Source: Methylomicrobium sp.
Lineage (GTDB): Bacteria > Pseudomonadota > Gammaproteobacteria > Methylococcales > Methylomonadaceae
NCBI GenBank assembly: GCA_018333785.1
Contig: JAGXSU010000201.1
Location: forward strand, 1 to 53,333
Length of the DNA: 53,333 nucleotides
Reading direction: 5' to 3'
Under the pieces are notes generated by a model. That model saw nothing but the letters and a program-made list of their open reading frames with translations, did no database searches and was not told where the DNA came from. Below are positions 8,928 through 17,135 of this stretch, piece by piece. Position numbers and translations under genes: made by a program. Position 1 is the stretch's first letter. Every line of letters starts with the position of its first letter.

Positions 8928-9440
8928 TCAGTGTCGCTCGCACAACGAGAGCAAACCTTGTACAAGCGCCAGTGGTGTGGGCGGGCAACCCGCTATAACG
9001 GCATCAACTGGAATGACATTGGATACGGCACCGCAACTGGCATATGAAACACCAAACTCACCGCCGCAGGCAGCACAATCTCCCACCGCAACCACCCATT
9101 TCGGGTCTGGCGTGGCTTCGTAAGTGCGAAGCAAGGCTGTTTGCATGTGTCTGGAAACCGGCCCGGTGACCAGTAATACGTCGGCATGACGGGGTGAAGC
9201 CACAAAATGTATGCCGAACCGCTCGATGTCATAATAAGGATTATTCAACGCATGAATTTCCAACTCGCAGCCGTTACAGGAGCCTGCATCGATTTGCCGT
9301 ATAGCGATGCTGCCGGAATATCTGCGGTCGATATGGCGTTTGATTGCTATACCCAATTGTTCAAGCTCAACATCTTTAGGAGCTTTGACAGGCTCGGTAA
9401 CAATCCCGGTAGTAAGAATTTTCTTAAACAGCCTTAGCAT
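8928..9440 (-). CDS. hyfI: HyfI/NuoB-like [4Fe-4S] small subunit of the hydrogenase-4-related complex
   Basis: A 170-residue protein of the NuoB/HycG/HyfI family. It carries the ligands of the proximal (N2-type) [4Fe-4S] cluster: the CNGCE motif near residue 55, GDCAACGG near 118-125 and GCPPTP near 151. It is shorter than E. coli HyfI and close to a bare NuoB core. An AGGGAG ribosome-binding site precedes the ATG, nine bases after the large-subunit stop. Last gene of the operon. It would pass electrons between the cluster and the large subunit at the cytoplasmic face. The operon has no HyfH- or HyfA-type ferredoxin subunit, so its electron partner is unclear. Confidence 0.9.
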   Translation of the reverse strand: MLRLFKKILTTGIVTEPVKAPKDVELEQLGIAIKRHIDRRYSGSIAIRQIDAGSCNGCELEIHALNNPYYDIERFGIHFVASPRHADVLLVTGPVSRHMQTALLRTYEATPDPKWVVAVGDCAACGGEFGVSYASCGAVSNVIPVDAVIAGCPPTPLALVQGLLSLCERH

Positions 9441-9449
9441 GCCCGCTCC

Positions 9450-11036
9450 CTATAAATCGTTCCCTGAATATGAACCATTCAGGGATTTGTTGCATACCGG
9501 AAAATCCGGAACAATATTGTTCAGCACGAGTTTTTCCAGCACCGGCCAATTGAGAATGCTCGGATCTCGGGGATAGAAACGCGAAATTTTATTGTCGCCG
9601 TCGAAACGGACAAAAGCAATGATTTCGCCGCGCCACCCTTCAACAATACCCAGTCCTTCACTACCGGCAACAGGAACGTGCCACTCCTCCAGAATCTCTC
9701 CAGGAGTTAGCAAGTCGATAAACTGCTCGATCAGTTTTAGTGCTGCAATTATTTCCTTATAACGTATCCAAAATCGGGAAGCGATATCCCCCTGGTTTTC
9801 CAAAGCCACTTTAAATTTGACCTGATCATAAGGCGGATAAGCCAAATCTCTCCGCACATCAAAGTCCTGACCGCTGGCTCTACCGACATAACCGACGGTG
9901 CCGAAAGCTGCGGCAATGTCTTCCGGCAAAAAACCTGCCGTGTAAACGCGGTCTTCCAGCGATGAATTCAAATCCAACGCGGTAATGATGTCTGTCAGTT
10001 CTTTTCTGAGCGGGATAATGTCCTGCTTGATCAGGCGGCAATCGGAATCCGACACATCGGATTTGACTCCGCCCGGAATCACACAATCCATCAATAAGCG
10101 ATGCCCAAACACTGTTGCATGGGTGCGTAACCAGTTTTCACGTAAACGGCTGAATTGCATTTGAGCGAACACAAAAGCCACATCATTACAAATAGCGCCG
10201 ATATCACCCAGGTGATTGGCTACGCGTTCGCGTTCAGCAAGAATGCCGCGAATCAGGGCCGCCCTGCCCGGTATGGATAAGCCGGCAGCCTGCTCCATAG
10301 CCATGCAGGCGGCCCAACTGTGGCTTACCGTGGTATCGCCCGATACCCGCCCGGCTAAACGCGCCAAAGATTGCGGTGTTCTGCCTTCGGCGATTTTTTC
10401 AATGCCTTTATGCACGTAACCCAAACGCTCTTCCAAATTCAGAATCAGCTCGCCTACTGCCTGAAAACGAAAATGGCCGGGCTCGATGATCCCGGCGTGC
10501 ACCGGACCCACAGGAATTTCGTAAGTCCCTGCCCCATGCGACCGGATAAAAGGGTAATCCATATCGGGTGGGGTTATGATTTCCGGGGAACCCTGTACCG
10601 GAAAATCTTTACGTAATGGATGAGTGTGTTTATCCCAGGCTTTGTGACGTGTCCAGGGCCGCTTATCCGGATGCCCAATGAATTTGATGCCGAACATATC
10701 ATGCGTGTGGCGCTCGCTTCGATTTGCCGCTGGATAAACACTGGCCTGACTCGGTAATTCGGGCTTTTTATAGCCTATGCTGGTGCGGATAAGCAGGTAA
10801 ACACCCTGTTTTTCCAACAAGGCATGAACCGTAAATTGTTCCCCTGTTTGCTCAGCCCAACCTGCCGACCAACGCAAGCCTTGAAGCATCGACAATTCAG
10901 CCAGTTGTTGCCAAACCTCGGCTGCAACTTGCCAGACCAAAGCATGAGGAGTGTATGCCGATTCTTGTTGATCAACGACAATACCTGCCTCTTCAAGTTG
11001 TTGGCGTAGCGTTTCAGTCCAGTTCAACGCATTCAT
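9450..11036 (-). CDS. hyfG: HyfG/NuoCD-like large subunit lacking the [NiFe] ligands
   Basis: I start at ATG 11036, which overlaps the upstream stop by four bases (ATGA); the longer frame to 11150 runs inside the previous gene. The product has about 528 residues. A NuoC-like domain ends near residue 150 (RHTHDMFGIKFIGHP). The NuoD/HycE-like domain follows, with GPVHAGIIEPGHFRF and EERLGYVHKGIEK. At the hydrogenase L1 motif, where RVCGxC is expected, it reads RVSGDT (Ser232, Thr235). The C-terminal CxxC is replaced by SYSG near the end. All four nickel ligands are therefore absent and it cannot be a classical [NiFe] hydrogenase. It fits the energy-converting hydrogenase-related (Ehr) proteins. 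Confidence 0.92.
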   Translation of the reverse strand: MNALNWTETLRQQLEEAGIVVDQQESAYTPHALVWQVAAEVWQQLAELSMLQGLRWSAGWAEQTGEQFTVHALLEKQGVYLLIRTSIGYKKPELPSQASVYPAANRSERHTHDMFGIKFIGHPDKRPWTRHKAWDKHTHPLRKDFPVQGSPEIITPPDMDYPFIRSHGAGTYEIPVGPVHAGIIEPGHFRFQAVGELILNLEERLGYVHKGIEKIAEGRTPQSLARLAGRVSGDTTVSHSWAACMAMEQAAGLSIPGRAALIRGILAERERVANHLGDIGAICNDVAFVFAQMQFSRLRENWLRTHATVFGHRLLMDCVIPGGVKSDVSDSDCRLIKQDIIPLRKELTDIITALDLNSSLEDRVYTAGFLPEDIAAAFGTVGYVGRASGQDFDVRRDLAYPPYDQVKFKVALENQGDIASRFWIRYKEIIAALKLIEQFIDLLTPGEILEEWHVPVAGSEGLGIVEGWRGEIIAFVRFDGDNKISRFYPRDPSILNWPVLEKLVLNNIVPDFPVCNKSLNGSYSGNDL

Positions 11037-12496
11037 AACGGCGTACTCCCCGAGATCAGTAAGGTAGCCTGAGAAAACCAGTTGGCGAGAAAATCCGGAA
11101 TGGCTAAACCCAGCCATAAAACGAGTCCCAGATGAATCATCACTGGCCATAGATTGGCTTTAACCGGCATTTGACCTTCAGGTTGTTCGCCGAAAACCAT
11201 GGGCTGGATATGTCTGAACAATCCGGCAAAAGCAATGCCTATGCCTAATAACAGCAAGGGCGCCAACCAGGGGTAATCATGCATGGTGGCCAAAAGGACT
11301 AAAAACTCGCTGGTAAACACGCCGAAAGGTGGAAAACCGGCAATCGCCACAGTCCCTATTAACAAGCCCCAGCCAATCTTGGGCTGAGTTTTGATGAGAC
11401 CGCGGATCTTTTTAATATCCTGCGTCCCGGCCACTTGCGCAGCATGTCCGACTGTAACAAAAATGGCTGATTTCGTGAGCGAATGCACGGTCATGTGCAG
11501 CAAGGCGGCAAATGTTGCGAGTGGTCCGCCCATGCCGAAGGCAAACGTCATAATGCCCATGTGCTCGATGGAGGAGTAGCTGAACAGGCGCTTGATGTCT
11601 TTCTGGCGATGCAAAAAGACGGCGGCCACCAGAAACGACAACAAGCCAAAACCCATCATCAACAAACCGGCAGAATTATTCTGTGTGGCTCCGTCGACCA
11701 GCATTTTATTGCGGACGACTGCATATAAGGCATCATTCAGCAATAAGCCGGACAGCACGGCTGACATCGGTGTCGGACCTTCGGAGTGGGCATCGGGCAG
11801 CCAGTTATGCAGTGGCACCAAACCGATTTTAGTCCCGTAGCCGATTAGCAAAAATACAAAGGCGATCTTCAGAATGTCAGGATTGAGCTTATCGGCATTT
11901 TCGTAAAGCACGGACCACAGCAAGGCATGTTCGCTGTCACCGATTTGCACGGCGGCGTAATACAGCAAAATCGTACCGAACAGCGCCTGGGCAATTCCGA
12001 CGCCGCAAAGTATAAAATATTTCCAGGCTGCCTCTATCGACTCAGGGGTACGATACAAGCTCACCAGCAACACGGTCGCAAGCGTTGCGCCTTCCATCGC
12101 CACCCACATCACACCCATGTTATTGGTAGTCAACACCAGATACATGGCCAGCATGAAGCCCTGATACATCGAGTAATACAATTTCAAACGCCGGTCGTTT
12201 AGCTTGCCCAATTCTTTTTCGTGCGCCATGTAAGGACCCGAAAAAATCGAGGTAGTCAAGCCTACAAATGCGGTCAGCATTATCAGATAAACATTGAACG
12301 AGTCGATCAGAAATGCCTGGTCAGCCGAATAAAGACTGCCGATGTTTAACACCTTGACCGCCAGCCACAGCGATGCCAAAAAGCTGAGGGTATTGAGGCC
12401 GATATTGACCTTGCCGGTATCATCGCGATGTCCGGTCAGACCGAAAAAGACAATGCCCAGAAACGGTATCAACAGCAACACATAGGCAGCGATCAT
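11033..12496 (-). CDS. hyfF: HyfF/NuoN-M-like antiporter-type membrane subunit
   Basis: A 487-residue protein with about 14 hydrophobic helices, of the proton-translocating antiporter-like family. It shows the conserved Glu helix (MWVAMEGATLATVLLVSLY near residue 133), the KIGLVPLHNWLPDAHSEGPTPMSAVLSG motif with functional Lys and His (about 220-250), and SYSSIEHMGIM near 310. The broken-helix region with FTSEF is near 395. Its start overlaps hyfE by four bases and its stop overlaps hyfG by four bases. It presumably conducts H+ or Na+ coupled to redox chemistry in the peripheral arm. Confidence 0.93.
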   Translation of the reverse strand: MIAAYVLLLIPFLGIVFFGLTGHRDDTGKVNIGLNTLSFLASLWLAVKVLNIGSLYSADQAFLIDSFNVYLIMLTAFVGLTTSIFSGPYMAHEKELGKLNDRRLKLYYSMYQGFMLAMYLVLTTNNMGVMWVAMEGATLATVLLVSLYRTPESIEAAWKYFILCGVGIAQALFGTILLYYAAVQIGDSEHALLWSVLYENADKLNPDILKIAFVFLLIGYGTKIGLVPLHNWLPDAHSEGPTPMSAVLSGLLLNDALYAVVRNKMLVDGATQNNSAGLLMMGFGLLSFLVAAVFLHRQKDIKRLFSYSSIEHMGIMTFAFGMGGPLATFAALLHMTVHSLTKSAIFVTVGHAAQVAGTQDIKKIRGLIKTQPKIGWGLLIGTVAIAGFPPFGVFTSEFLVLLATMHDYPWLAPLLLLGIGIAFAGLFRHIQPMVFGEQPEGQMPVKANLWPVMIHLGLVLWLGLAIPDFLANWFSQATLLISGSTPL

Positions 12497-13170
12497 TGAT
12501 CGACCTCATTCAGCCGATTCAAGCGATCAACATCCAGTGAATCAATACTGGTACGGATATGAAAGAAAAAGATACCAAACAGCACCGCCGCTACCAGCAC
12601 ATCAAAGGCAATACCCAATTCGACCACCATCGGCATGCCGTTGGTAGCAACAATGGCAGCGAAAAATAAACCGTTTTCTATAGACATAAACCCCACCACA
12701 TGGGCCACCGCCTGCCGATGAGAAATCATTAACAGCATACCCAGCAATACTACGGATAAGCTGACCGCCAGTGCGTTGACCATGATGGTTGAAGAGCTCT
12801 GGACAATCGGATGAAGCACGTAGTAGCTGAACACCATCAAACTGGCACCGCCCAGCATCACTAAGGTCTTGTTTTCCAGTGCTTCAACATCCCGGTTCAT
12901 GTGCATGGCCAAGACCTGCCGTCTTAGCATCCAGGGGATAAACATCACTTTAAGCACCAGGGTCAGCCCTGCAGAAATATAAAGATGATGATTATTCAAG
13001 CTATAGGCAGAGAGTGCCGCCGTCATGGTCAATAACAAACCCTGAAGGGCAAACACAAAAATGAGTCGTAACAAGCGCCCTTGCCCCAGCATCAAAAAAG
13101 ATGCGAGTCCAATCAGGGCGGCCATTGACAAGATCGCCTGTGTATAAAAATCCTGTTGTTCGATATTCAT
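12493..13170 (-). CDS. hyfE: HyfE-like (NuoK-related) membrane subunit
   Basis: A 225-residue protein with about six to seven transmembrane helices, close in length to E. coli HyfE (about 216). It contains the family pattern AYSLNNHHLYISAGLTLVLKV and a second-half VGFMSIENGLFFAAI motif, whose buried Glu is the conserved charged residue of NuoK-type subunits. Its ATG shares one base with the hyfC stop (TGATG) and its stop overlaps hyfF by four bases. Confidence 0.9.
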   Translation of the reverse strand: MNIEQQDFYTQAILSMAALIGLASFLMLGQGRLLRLIFVFALQGLLLTMTAALSAYSLNNHHLYISAGLTLVLKVMFIPWMLRRQVLAMHMNRDVEALENKTLVMLGGASLMVFSYYVLHPIVQSSSTIMVNALAVSLSVVLLGMLLMISHRQAVAHVVGFMSIENGLFFAAIVATNGMPMVVELGIAFDVLVAAVLFGIFFFHIRTSIDSLDVDRLNRLNEVDQ

Positions 13171-14114
13171 CAGCGCGAAGCCTCCAGAATGATGTGGCTC
13201 AACATGCCCAGCAATCCCAGCAAATAGGCAAAACTGAGATATTCCTGCACCCTGAACAAGCGCATTTTCGCGAGTAAGGTTTCAGAGATTGACAACAGAA
13301 TCGCCAGCACGGCCAGCTTGCCGATGATCGCCAACAGGCCATGAGCCAGGGCTTGTACTGAAAAACTCTGGGCAATGCCCCAGGGAAAAAAGATGTTGGC
13401 AATCAACACGCCGTAAAGCATCAGCTTCACCTGACTGGCCCATTCGATCAATGCGAGATGGCGGCCACTGTACTCAAGAATCATGGCTTCATGAATCATG
13501 GTCAATTCCAGATGAGTATCCGGGTTATCGACCGGAATACGTCCGGTTTCAGCGATGGCAACCAGCATCAGCGCAAACAGCGCAAACACAAACGAAGGTC
13601 TCAGCACCAACCCTTCATTCAGAACATGGATGATGGCAAATGACAAATTGGTGGTCGAGGCCGTCATGGTCAGGGTAAAAATGGCCATCAACATCGCAGG
13701 TTCGGCGATTGAGGAAATGGTCATTTCTCGTGATGATCCCATGCCGCCGAAGGCGGTACCTATATCGAGTCCGGCCAGGGCCAGAAAGAACCGGGCAAAA
13801 GCAAAAAAACCCACCAAAACGATCACATCCGCTATCGCGGCAGTTGGTAAATCGACTGCGATCAACGGCACTATGGAGGCAGCCAGCACAATCGCGGAAA
13901 ATATGATGTACGGCGCCCGGGTAAAAATCCAGGAGGCGTGTTCTGCCACCACCGGTTGTTTGCGGGTCAGTTTTAATAAATCCCGATAAGGCTGCAGCAA
14001 TGAAGGTGCTTGTCGATTTTGTAAATGGCATTTGCACCATTTCAACCAACCGGCCAACAACGGTGCCAAGGCTACAAATAGAAGGGTCTGAAAGATAGCG
14101 AGTAGCCATGTCAT
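13170..14114 (-). CDS. hyfC: HyfC/NuoH-like membrane subunit
   Basis: About 314 residues, eight hydrophobic helices. It is the NuoH/HycD/HyfC-type subunit that joins the membrane arm to the peripheral arm. The signature acidic loop reads RIPVDNPDTHLELTMIHEAM near residues 185-205, and the N-terminal part has QPYRDLLKLTRKQPV. I choose ATG 14114 because it shares one base with the hyfB stop (TGATG), the arrangement also seen at hyfC-hyfE. A start five codons upstream (14129) is possible. Chemistry is not expected in this subunit; it forms the quinone-site/proton-path junction in complex I. Confidence 0.9.
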   Translation of the reverse strand: MTWLLAIFQTLLFVALAPLLAGWLKWCKCHLQNRQAPSLLQPYRDLLKLTRKQPVVAEHASWIFTRAPYIIFSAIVLAASIVPLIAVDLPTAAIADVIVLVGFFAFARFFLALAGLDIGTAFGGMGSSREMTISSIAEPAMLMAIFTLTMTASTTNLSFAIIHVLNEGLVLRPSFVFALFALMLVAIAETGRIPVDNPDTHLELTMIHEAMILEYSGRHLALIEWASQVKLMLYGVLIANIFFPWGIAQSFSVQALAHGLLAIIGKLAVLAILLSISETLLAKMRLFRVQEYLSFAYLLGLLGMLSHIILEASR

Positions 14115-16243
14115 CAGCTGATCACCCATAACATAAGAATTAAAGTGACAAACGAATAACCCAAGTAGACACGAATATTTCCGGTCTGAATCCGGCCGAC
14201 CCGTTTGGCCAGCTGATTAACGCCATGCGTGATGGGCTGGTAAAGCCTTGGCCAGCTGTGATCTTGAACCTGCAAATGATAGTGGACCGCTTTGACATCC
14301 ATATCCATCGCACCCTGCATTTCTTTATCAATACACTCATCTATCAGCCAGACCCTGGCGAAAATTCGCCTGAACGGCATGGTAAAAGCGCTGCAGCTAT
14401 ATTGCATGCGGGGTGTTAAGCCCCCAAATCCGCAATCCCAGGCAGACGCTCGACGCATGGTTTTAGTTTCCAGATTCCGGCGCAGATACCAAAAGCTGAT
14501 GCCTCCGGCAATCAATACGCCCACCAAGACCATGGGTGGGGAATAGGAAACCTTATTCGCAGAAACCGGCGCCAGCCACAACCAGCTCAATGCGGCATCG
14601 TTGGGCAGAGATTGGCCTAGCAACTGCTTGGCAACGCCATTCAATAAATTGATGATGATGTTGGGGAATATGCCAAAAAAGAAACACAAACCGGCTAACA
14701 ATGCAGGGCCGTATAGCATCGATTTGTCTTTGACTTCCTGAGCTTTTTCGCTGTTGCGCGACCGCGGCAAACCCAGAAAAATCATGCCAAACACCTTGAC
14801 AAAACAGGCGGCCGCCAAGGCCGCAGTCAAGGCCAACGCAGCCGCTGAAACGGGAATGAGGCTGCGCAGCACCCCGTTATCCAGTACATCGACCTGTAAA
14901 GCGGTCTGGAAAGCCAGCCATTCCGAGACAAAGCCATTGAATAAAGGTAATGAAGAAATGCTCATGCAACCCACTAAAAACAAAAAACTGGTTTGCGGCA
15001 TACGCTGAATCAGTCCACCCATCGTGTCGATATTCAAATCATGGGTTTGATGCTGCAATATCCCCGCACCTAAAAACAGCAGGTTCTTGAATAAGGAATG
15101 ATTGAAGGCATGAAACAGCGCAGCGAGAAAACCCAGTGCTGCAAGCTGAGGATGACCATTAGCCATGAATATCATAGCCAAACCCAGGACCATGAAAATA
15201 ATGCCGATATTTTCGATGGAACTGTAAGCCAACAGTCTTTTCAAATTGGGCTGCATCATCGCATATAAAATGCCACCCACTGCCGACACCGTGCCCAGCA
15301 CTAAAAGCACGACACCCCACTGCCATTGCAACTCACCCAACAAATCGAAACAAAACCGGATCAGCCCATAAACAGCCACCTTGAGCATCACGCCACTCAT
15401 CAATGCGGAAATATGCGAAGGTGCTGCAGGGTGCGCTTCCGGCAACCAGACATGCACCGGCACTATGCCTGCTTTCATACCAAACCCGAATAAAGCCAAC
15501 ACAAAAGCGATACTGGCCCAGGTTGTCGATACAGTGGTCTGGCGTAATGCGTCAAAAGTTAACCCATCACTGAAACTGGCCAAAACGCCAAAACTCAGGA
15601 TGATGGCTAAGGCACCGACTTGTGCCATGACTAAATAGATGAATGCAGCTCGGCGATTTGCCGAATGTTCATGCTGAAATGCGACCAGAAAATAACTGGC
15701 AACCGACATTAATTCCCAGGCGATCATAAAAAAGAAGGCATCGTCCGCCAGCAGTACCAGATACATTCCACCCACGAACAATCCGGTAAACAAGCCAAGC
15801 ACCGCAAAAGGATGTTGGCTTTCCTGGTAGAAGGCAACATAGGCCGGACCATATAAACTGACGGCAATGACCCCGATGCCGATGATCAAAAAGAAAAAAC
15901 CCGACAAACCGTCAAAGCGAACATGCCACGGCAACCACGGCAGGCCCAGACCGATTTGATCCGTTAAATTGTCTTGACCCATCATGACGGAGAGGCCGGC
16001 AAGCACGGCAAAAACGCCGGACAAGCCAAGCAGCACAAACACCGCTTGCCTGTGCAAAGAGGCGTAACGACTTTCCTCAAGGATTCGATCTAGCAATTTT
16101 CGGCAGCGTGGAAAATGGGCGTCCACAGTTAAAAAACGCTGACTCAAGGTCAGTAGCATCGCACACTGATTGGACATCAGCGCTAACAAGCCGGAAGCAA
16201 AACTGAGTAATACGGCGTTATAGGCAAGTATCATGGTCATCAT
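14114..16243 (-). CDS. hyfB: HyfB/NuoL-like antiporter-type membrane subunit
   Basis: A 709-residue protein with about 16 helices. Conserved features are the helix Glu in IAWELMSVASYFLVAF (near residue 175), GFGMKAGIVPVHVWLPEAHPAAPSH (near 255-280), YSSIENIGIIF and the HALFH-like AALFHAFNHSLFK stretch. The C-terminus carries the HyfB-type WDCGFGGLTPRMQYS motif (near 600). Compared with E. coli HyfB, about 40 extra polar residues (about 32-68) appear between the first two helices. The ATG at 16243 is fixed by a four-base ATGA overlap with the small ORF upstream. First large gene of the operon. Confidence 0.92.
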   Translation of the reverse strand: MMTMILAYNAVLLSFASGLLALMSNQCAMLLTLSQRFLTVDAHFPRCRKLLDRILEESRYASLHRQAVFVLLGLSGVFAVLAGLSVMMGQDNLTDQIGLGLPWLPWHVRFDGLSGFFFLIIGIGVIAVSLYGPAYVAFYQESQHPFAVLGLFTGLFVGGMYLVLLADDAFFFMIAWELMSVASYFLVAFQHEHSANRRAAFIYLVMAQVGALAIILSFGVLASFSDGLTFDALRQTTVSTTWASIAFVLALFGFGMKAGIVPVHVWLPEAHPAAPSHISALMSGVMLKVAVYGLIRFCFDLLGELQWQWGVVLLVLGTVSAVGGILYAMMQPNLKRLLAYSSIENIGIIFMVLGLAMIFMANGHPQLAALGFLAALFHAFNHSLFKNLLFLGAGILQHQTHDLNIDTMGGLIQRMPQTSFLFLVGCMSISSLPLFNGFVSEWLAFQTALQVDVLDNGVLRSLIPVSAAALALTAALAAACFVKVFGMIFLGLPRSRNSEKAQEVKDKSMLYGPALLAGLCFFFGIFPNIIINLLNGVAKQLLGQSLPNDAALSWLWLAPVSANKVSYSPPMVLVGVLIAGGISFWYLRRNLETKTMRRASAWDCGFGGLTPRMQYSCSAFTMPFRRIFARVWLIDECIDKEMQGAMDMDVKAVHYHLQVQDHSWPRLYQPITHGVNQLAKRVGRIQTGNIRVYLGYSFVTLILMLWVIS

Positions 16244-16407
16244 GGTTTTGGGCTCTGCGGCGATTTGCGAAAATCAACATCAAGCACACTGCTTGCGCTG
16301 AACGACAACGAAATAGCATCTGTTTTCCAGAATGGACCTAACTGCTGATCGTTCAACATAACTAGGCCGCTTGTCGAAGTGGACGCTTGCACTACCGGAT
16401 TACTCAT
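16240..16407 (-). CDS. Small ORF (55 codons) leading the hyf-like operon
   Basis: A 55-codon frame begins with ATG at 16407, preceded by a strong GAGGGGA ribosome-binding site six bases upstream. It ends with TGA overlapping the hyfB ATG by four bases (ATGA), the same junction used elsewhere in this operon. The peptide starts MSNPVVQASTSTSG, contains GPFWKTDAISLSFSAS and ends in SPQSPKP. It has no transmembrane helix, signal peptide or cysteine. It may be an accessory peptide of the complex or a coupling leader. I recognise no family. The ribosome-binding site and the overlap are the support for calling it. Confidence 0.62.
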   Translation of the reverse strand: MSNPVVQASTSTSGLVMLNDQQLGPFWKTDAISLSFSASSVLDVDFRKSPQSPKP

Positions 16408-16506
16408 CGATTCCCCTCAGAACGTTAGCAGTTAGGCTGTCAATATGTCCCATAAAGCATTCGCTTACTGGAAATTTTAAACTGAATGACACTTCCGGTT
16501 GTTTTT

Positions 16507-16551
16507 ACTATTAAAATAGTATTATGTCTACCTTATTATTATTTAAATAGT
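16507..16551. promoter_or_regulatory. Pair of AT-rich palindromic sites, possible operators
   Basis: ACTATTAAAATAGT (16507-16520) is an inverted repeat of ACTATT around AA. ATTATTTAAATAGT (16538-16551) is a near copy centred on TTAA, 31 bases away, about three helical turns. A third related site, ACTATTTTAATGGT, is at 16797-16810. They lie about 100-400 bases upstream of the hyf-like operon. Even spacing and dyad symmetry suggest binding by a dimeric regulator; which one is unknown. Confidence 0.45.
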
Positions 16552-16700
16552 AATCTAACGCTTTTACTCCTACTGAAAAATCGGTCGAATTGGTTAAAGG
16601 TGCAAGCCATGCCTGTCAAAGAAGCCGTCCGCGCAAGGCTTGACGACTGCTTCTACGCCGCCGACATTCTCACCAATTGACGCCATGGGCTTGAATGTTG

Positions 16701-16718
16701 GGTTGGCTATCGCCAACC
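16701..16718. repeat. REP-like hairpin
   Basis: GGTTGGC and GCCAACC form a perfect seven-base-pair stem with a TATC loop, embedded in a GTTGG...CAACC context typical of repetitive extragenic palindromes. Only one copy is in this window, so the REP label is an inference from its form. Confidence 0.4.
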
Positions 16719-16931
16719 GCAACCTACTCGGTGCATCAGCTTTTCATTCCCAACAGATCACTGGGCAATTATTAAGCTGGTTTTAAAAGTCGATTAACTA
16801 TTTTAATGGTAATTCGGGATTATTTCTTAACTCAAGGAAGACCCTGATTTTGCTTTGGCGATCGGGGGATATATTTTAGGTCCGTCAACGGTAAAAACGG
16901 CTTTCGCCAATAAAACAGCGATTTCGCGTCA

Positions 16932-17135
16932 TTACATCACCTGATTATAAAGATCAATCAGCTTAGTCAAAATCGTCATCTCGGCAGGGATTGCCGAGAT
17001 CCAGAGCCATGGATGGCGAGCGCCGAACACATCCTTGTGGCCTGGATTCCGGCAATCCCCCGGCATTCCCTGACCGGGGCAGGCTCTGCCGGAAAGACAT
17101 TGTTGCTGAAGCATCTTTATAATCAAGTTACATCA
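16932..17135. mobile_element. MITE-like element, copy 2, with 8-bp target-site duplication
   Basis: A 188-bp element at 16940-17127 begins CCTGATTATAAAGAT and ends ATCTTTATAATCAAG, giving 15-bp inverted repeats with one mismatch. Direct repeats TTACATCA flank it at 16932-16939 and 17128-17135. The core shares the CGGCAGGGATTGCCG and AGCCATGGATGGCGAG segments with the copies at 7631 and about 51270. The right-hand duplication contains the stop codon (TTA, read as TAA) of the minus-strand gene ending at 17128, so the insertion landed exactly at the gene's end and left the protein intact. Confidence 0.8.

Larger units (their letters stand above)
16408..16931. other. Regulatory intergenic region upstream of the hyf-like operon
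   Basis: It holds AT-rich palindromes near 16507-16551 and 16797-16810, a REP-like hairpin at 16701-16718, and MITE copy 2 at its far end. A 64-codon frame at 16486-16680 has no support. A 38-codon stretch ending at 16944 (with PDFALAIGGYILGPS) reads like a scrap of membrane protein but has no start. Confidence 0.5.

Noticed and set aside
9450-11150. Long 566-codon form of the HyfG-like gene
   Set aside because: The first 38 codons lie inside hyfF; ATG 11036 overlaps the hyfF stop as ATGA and gives the expected family N-terminus.
8928-16243. Reading the hyf-like operon as a functional [NiFe] hydrogenase-4 or formate hydrogenlyase
   Set aside because: All four nickel-ligand cysteines of the large subunit are replaced and no ferredoxin or formate dehydrogenase subunit is present.
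16831-16944. 38-codon stretch with a membrane-protein-like sequence
   Set aside because: No start codon and no ribosome-binding site; too short to call a pseudogene.
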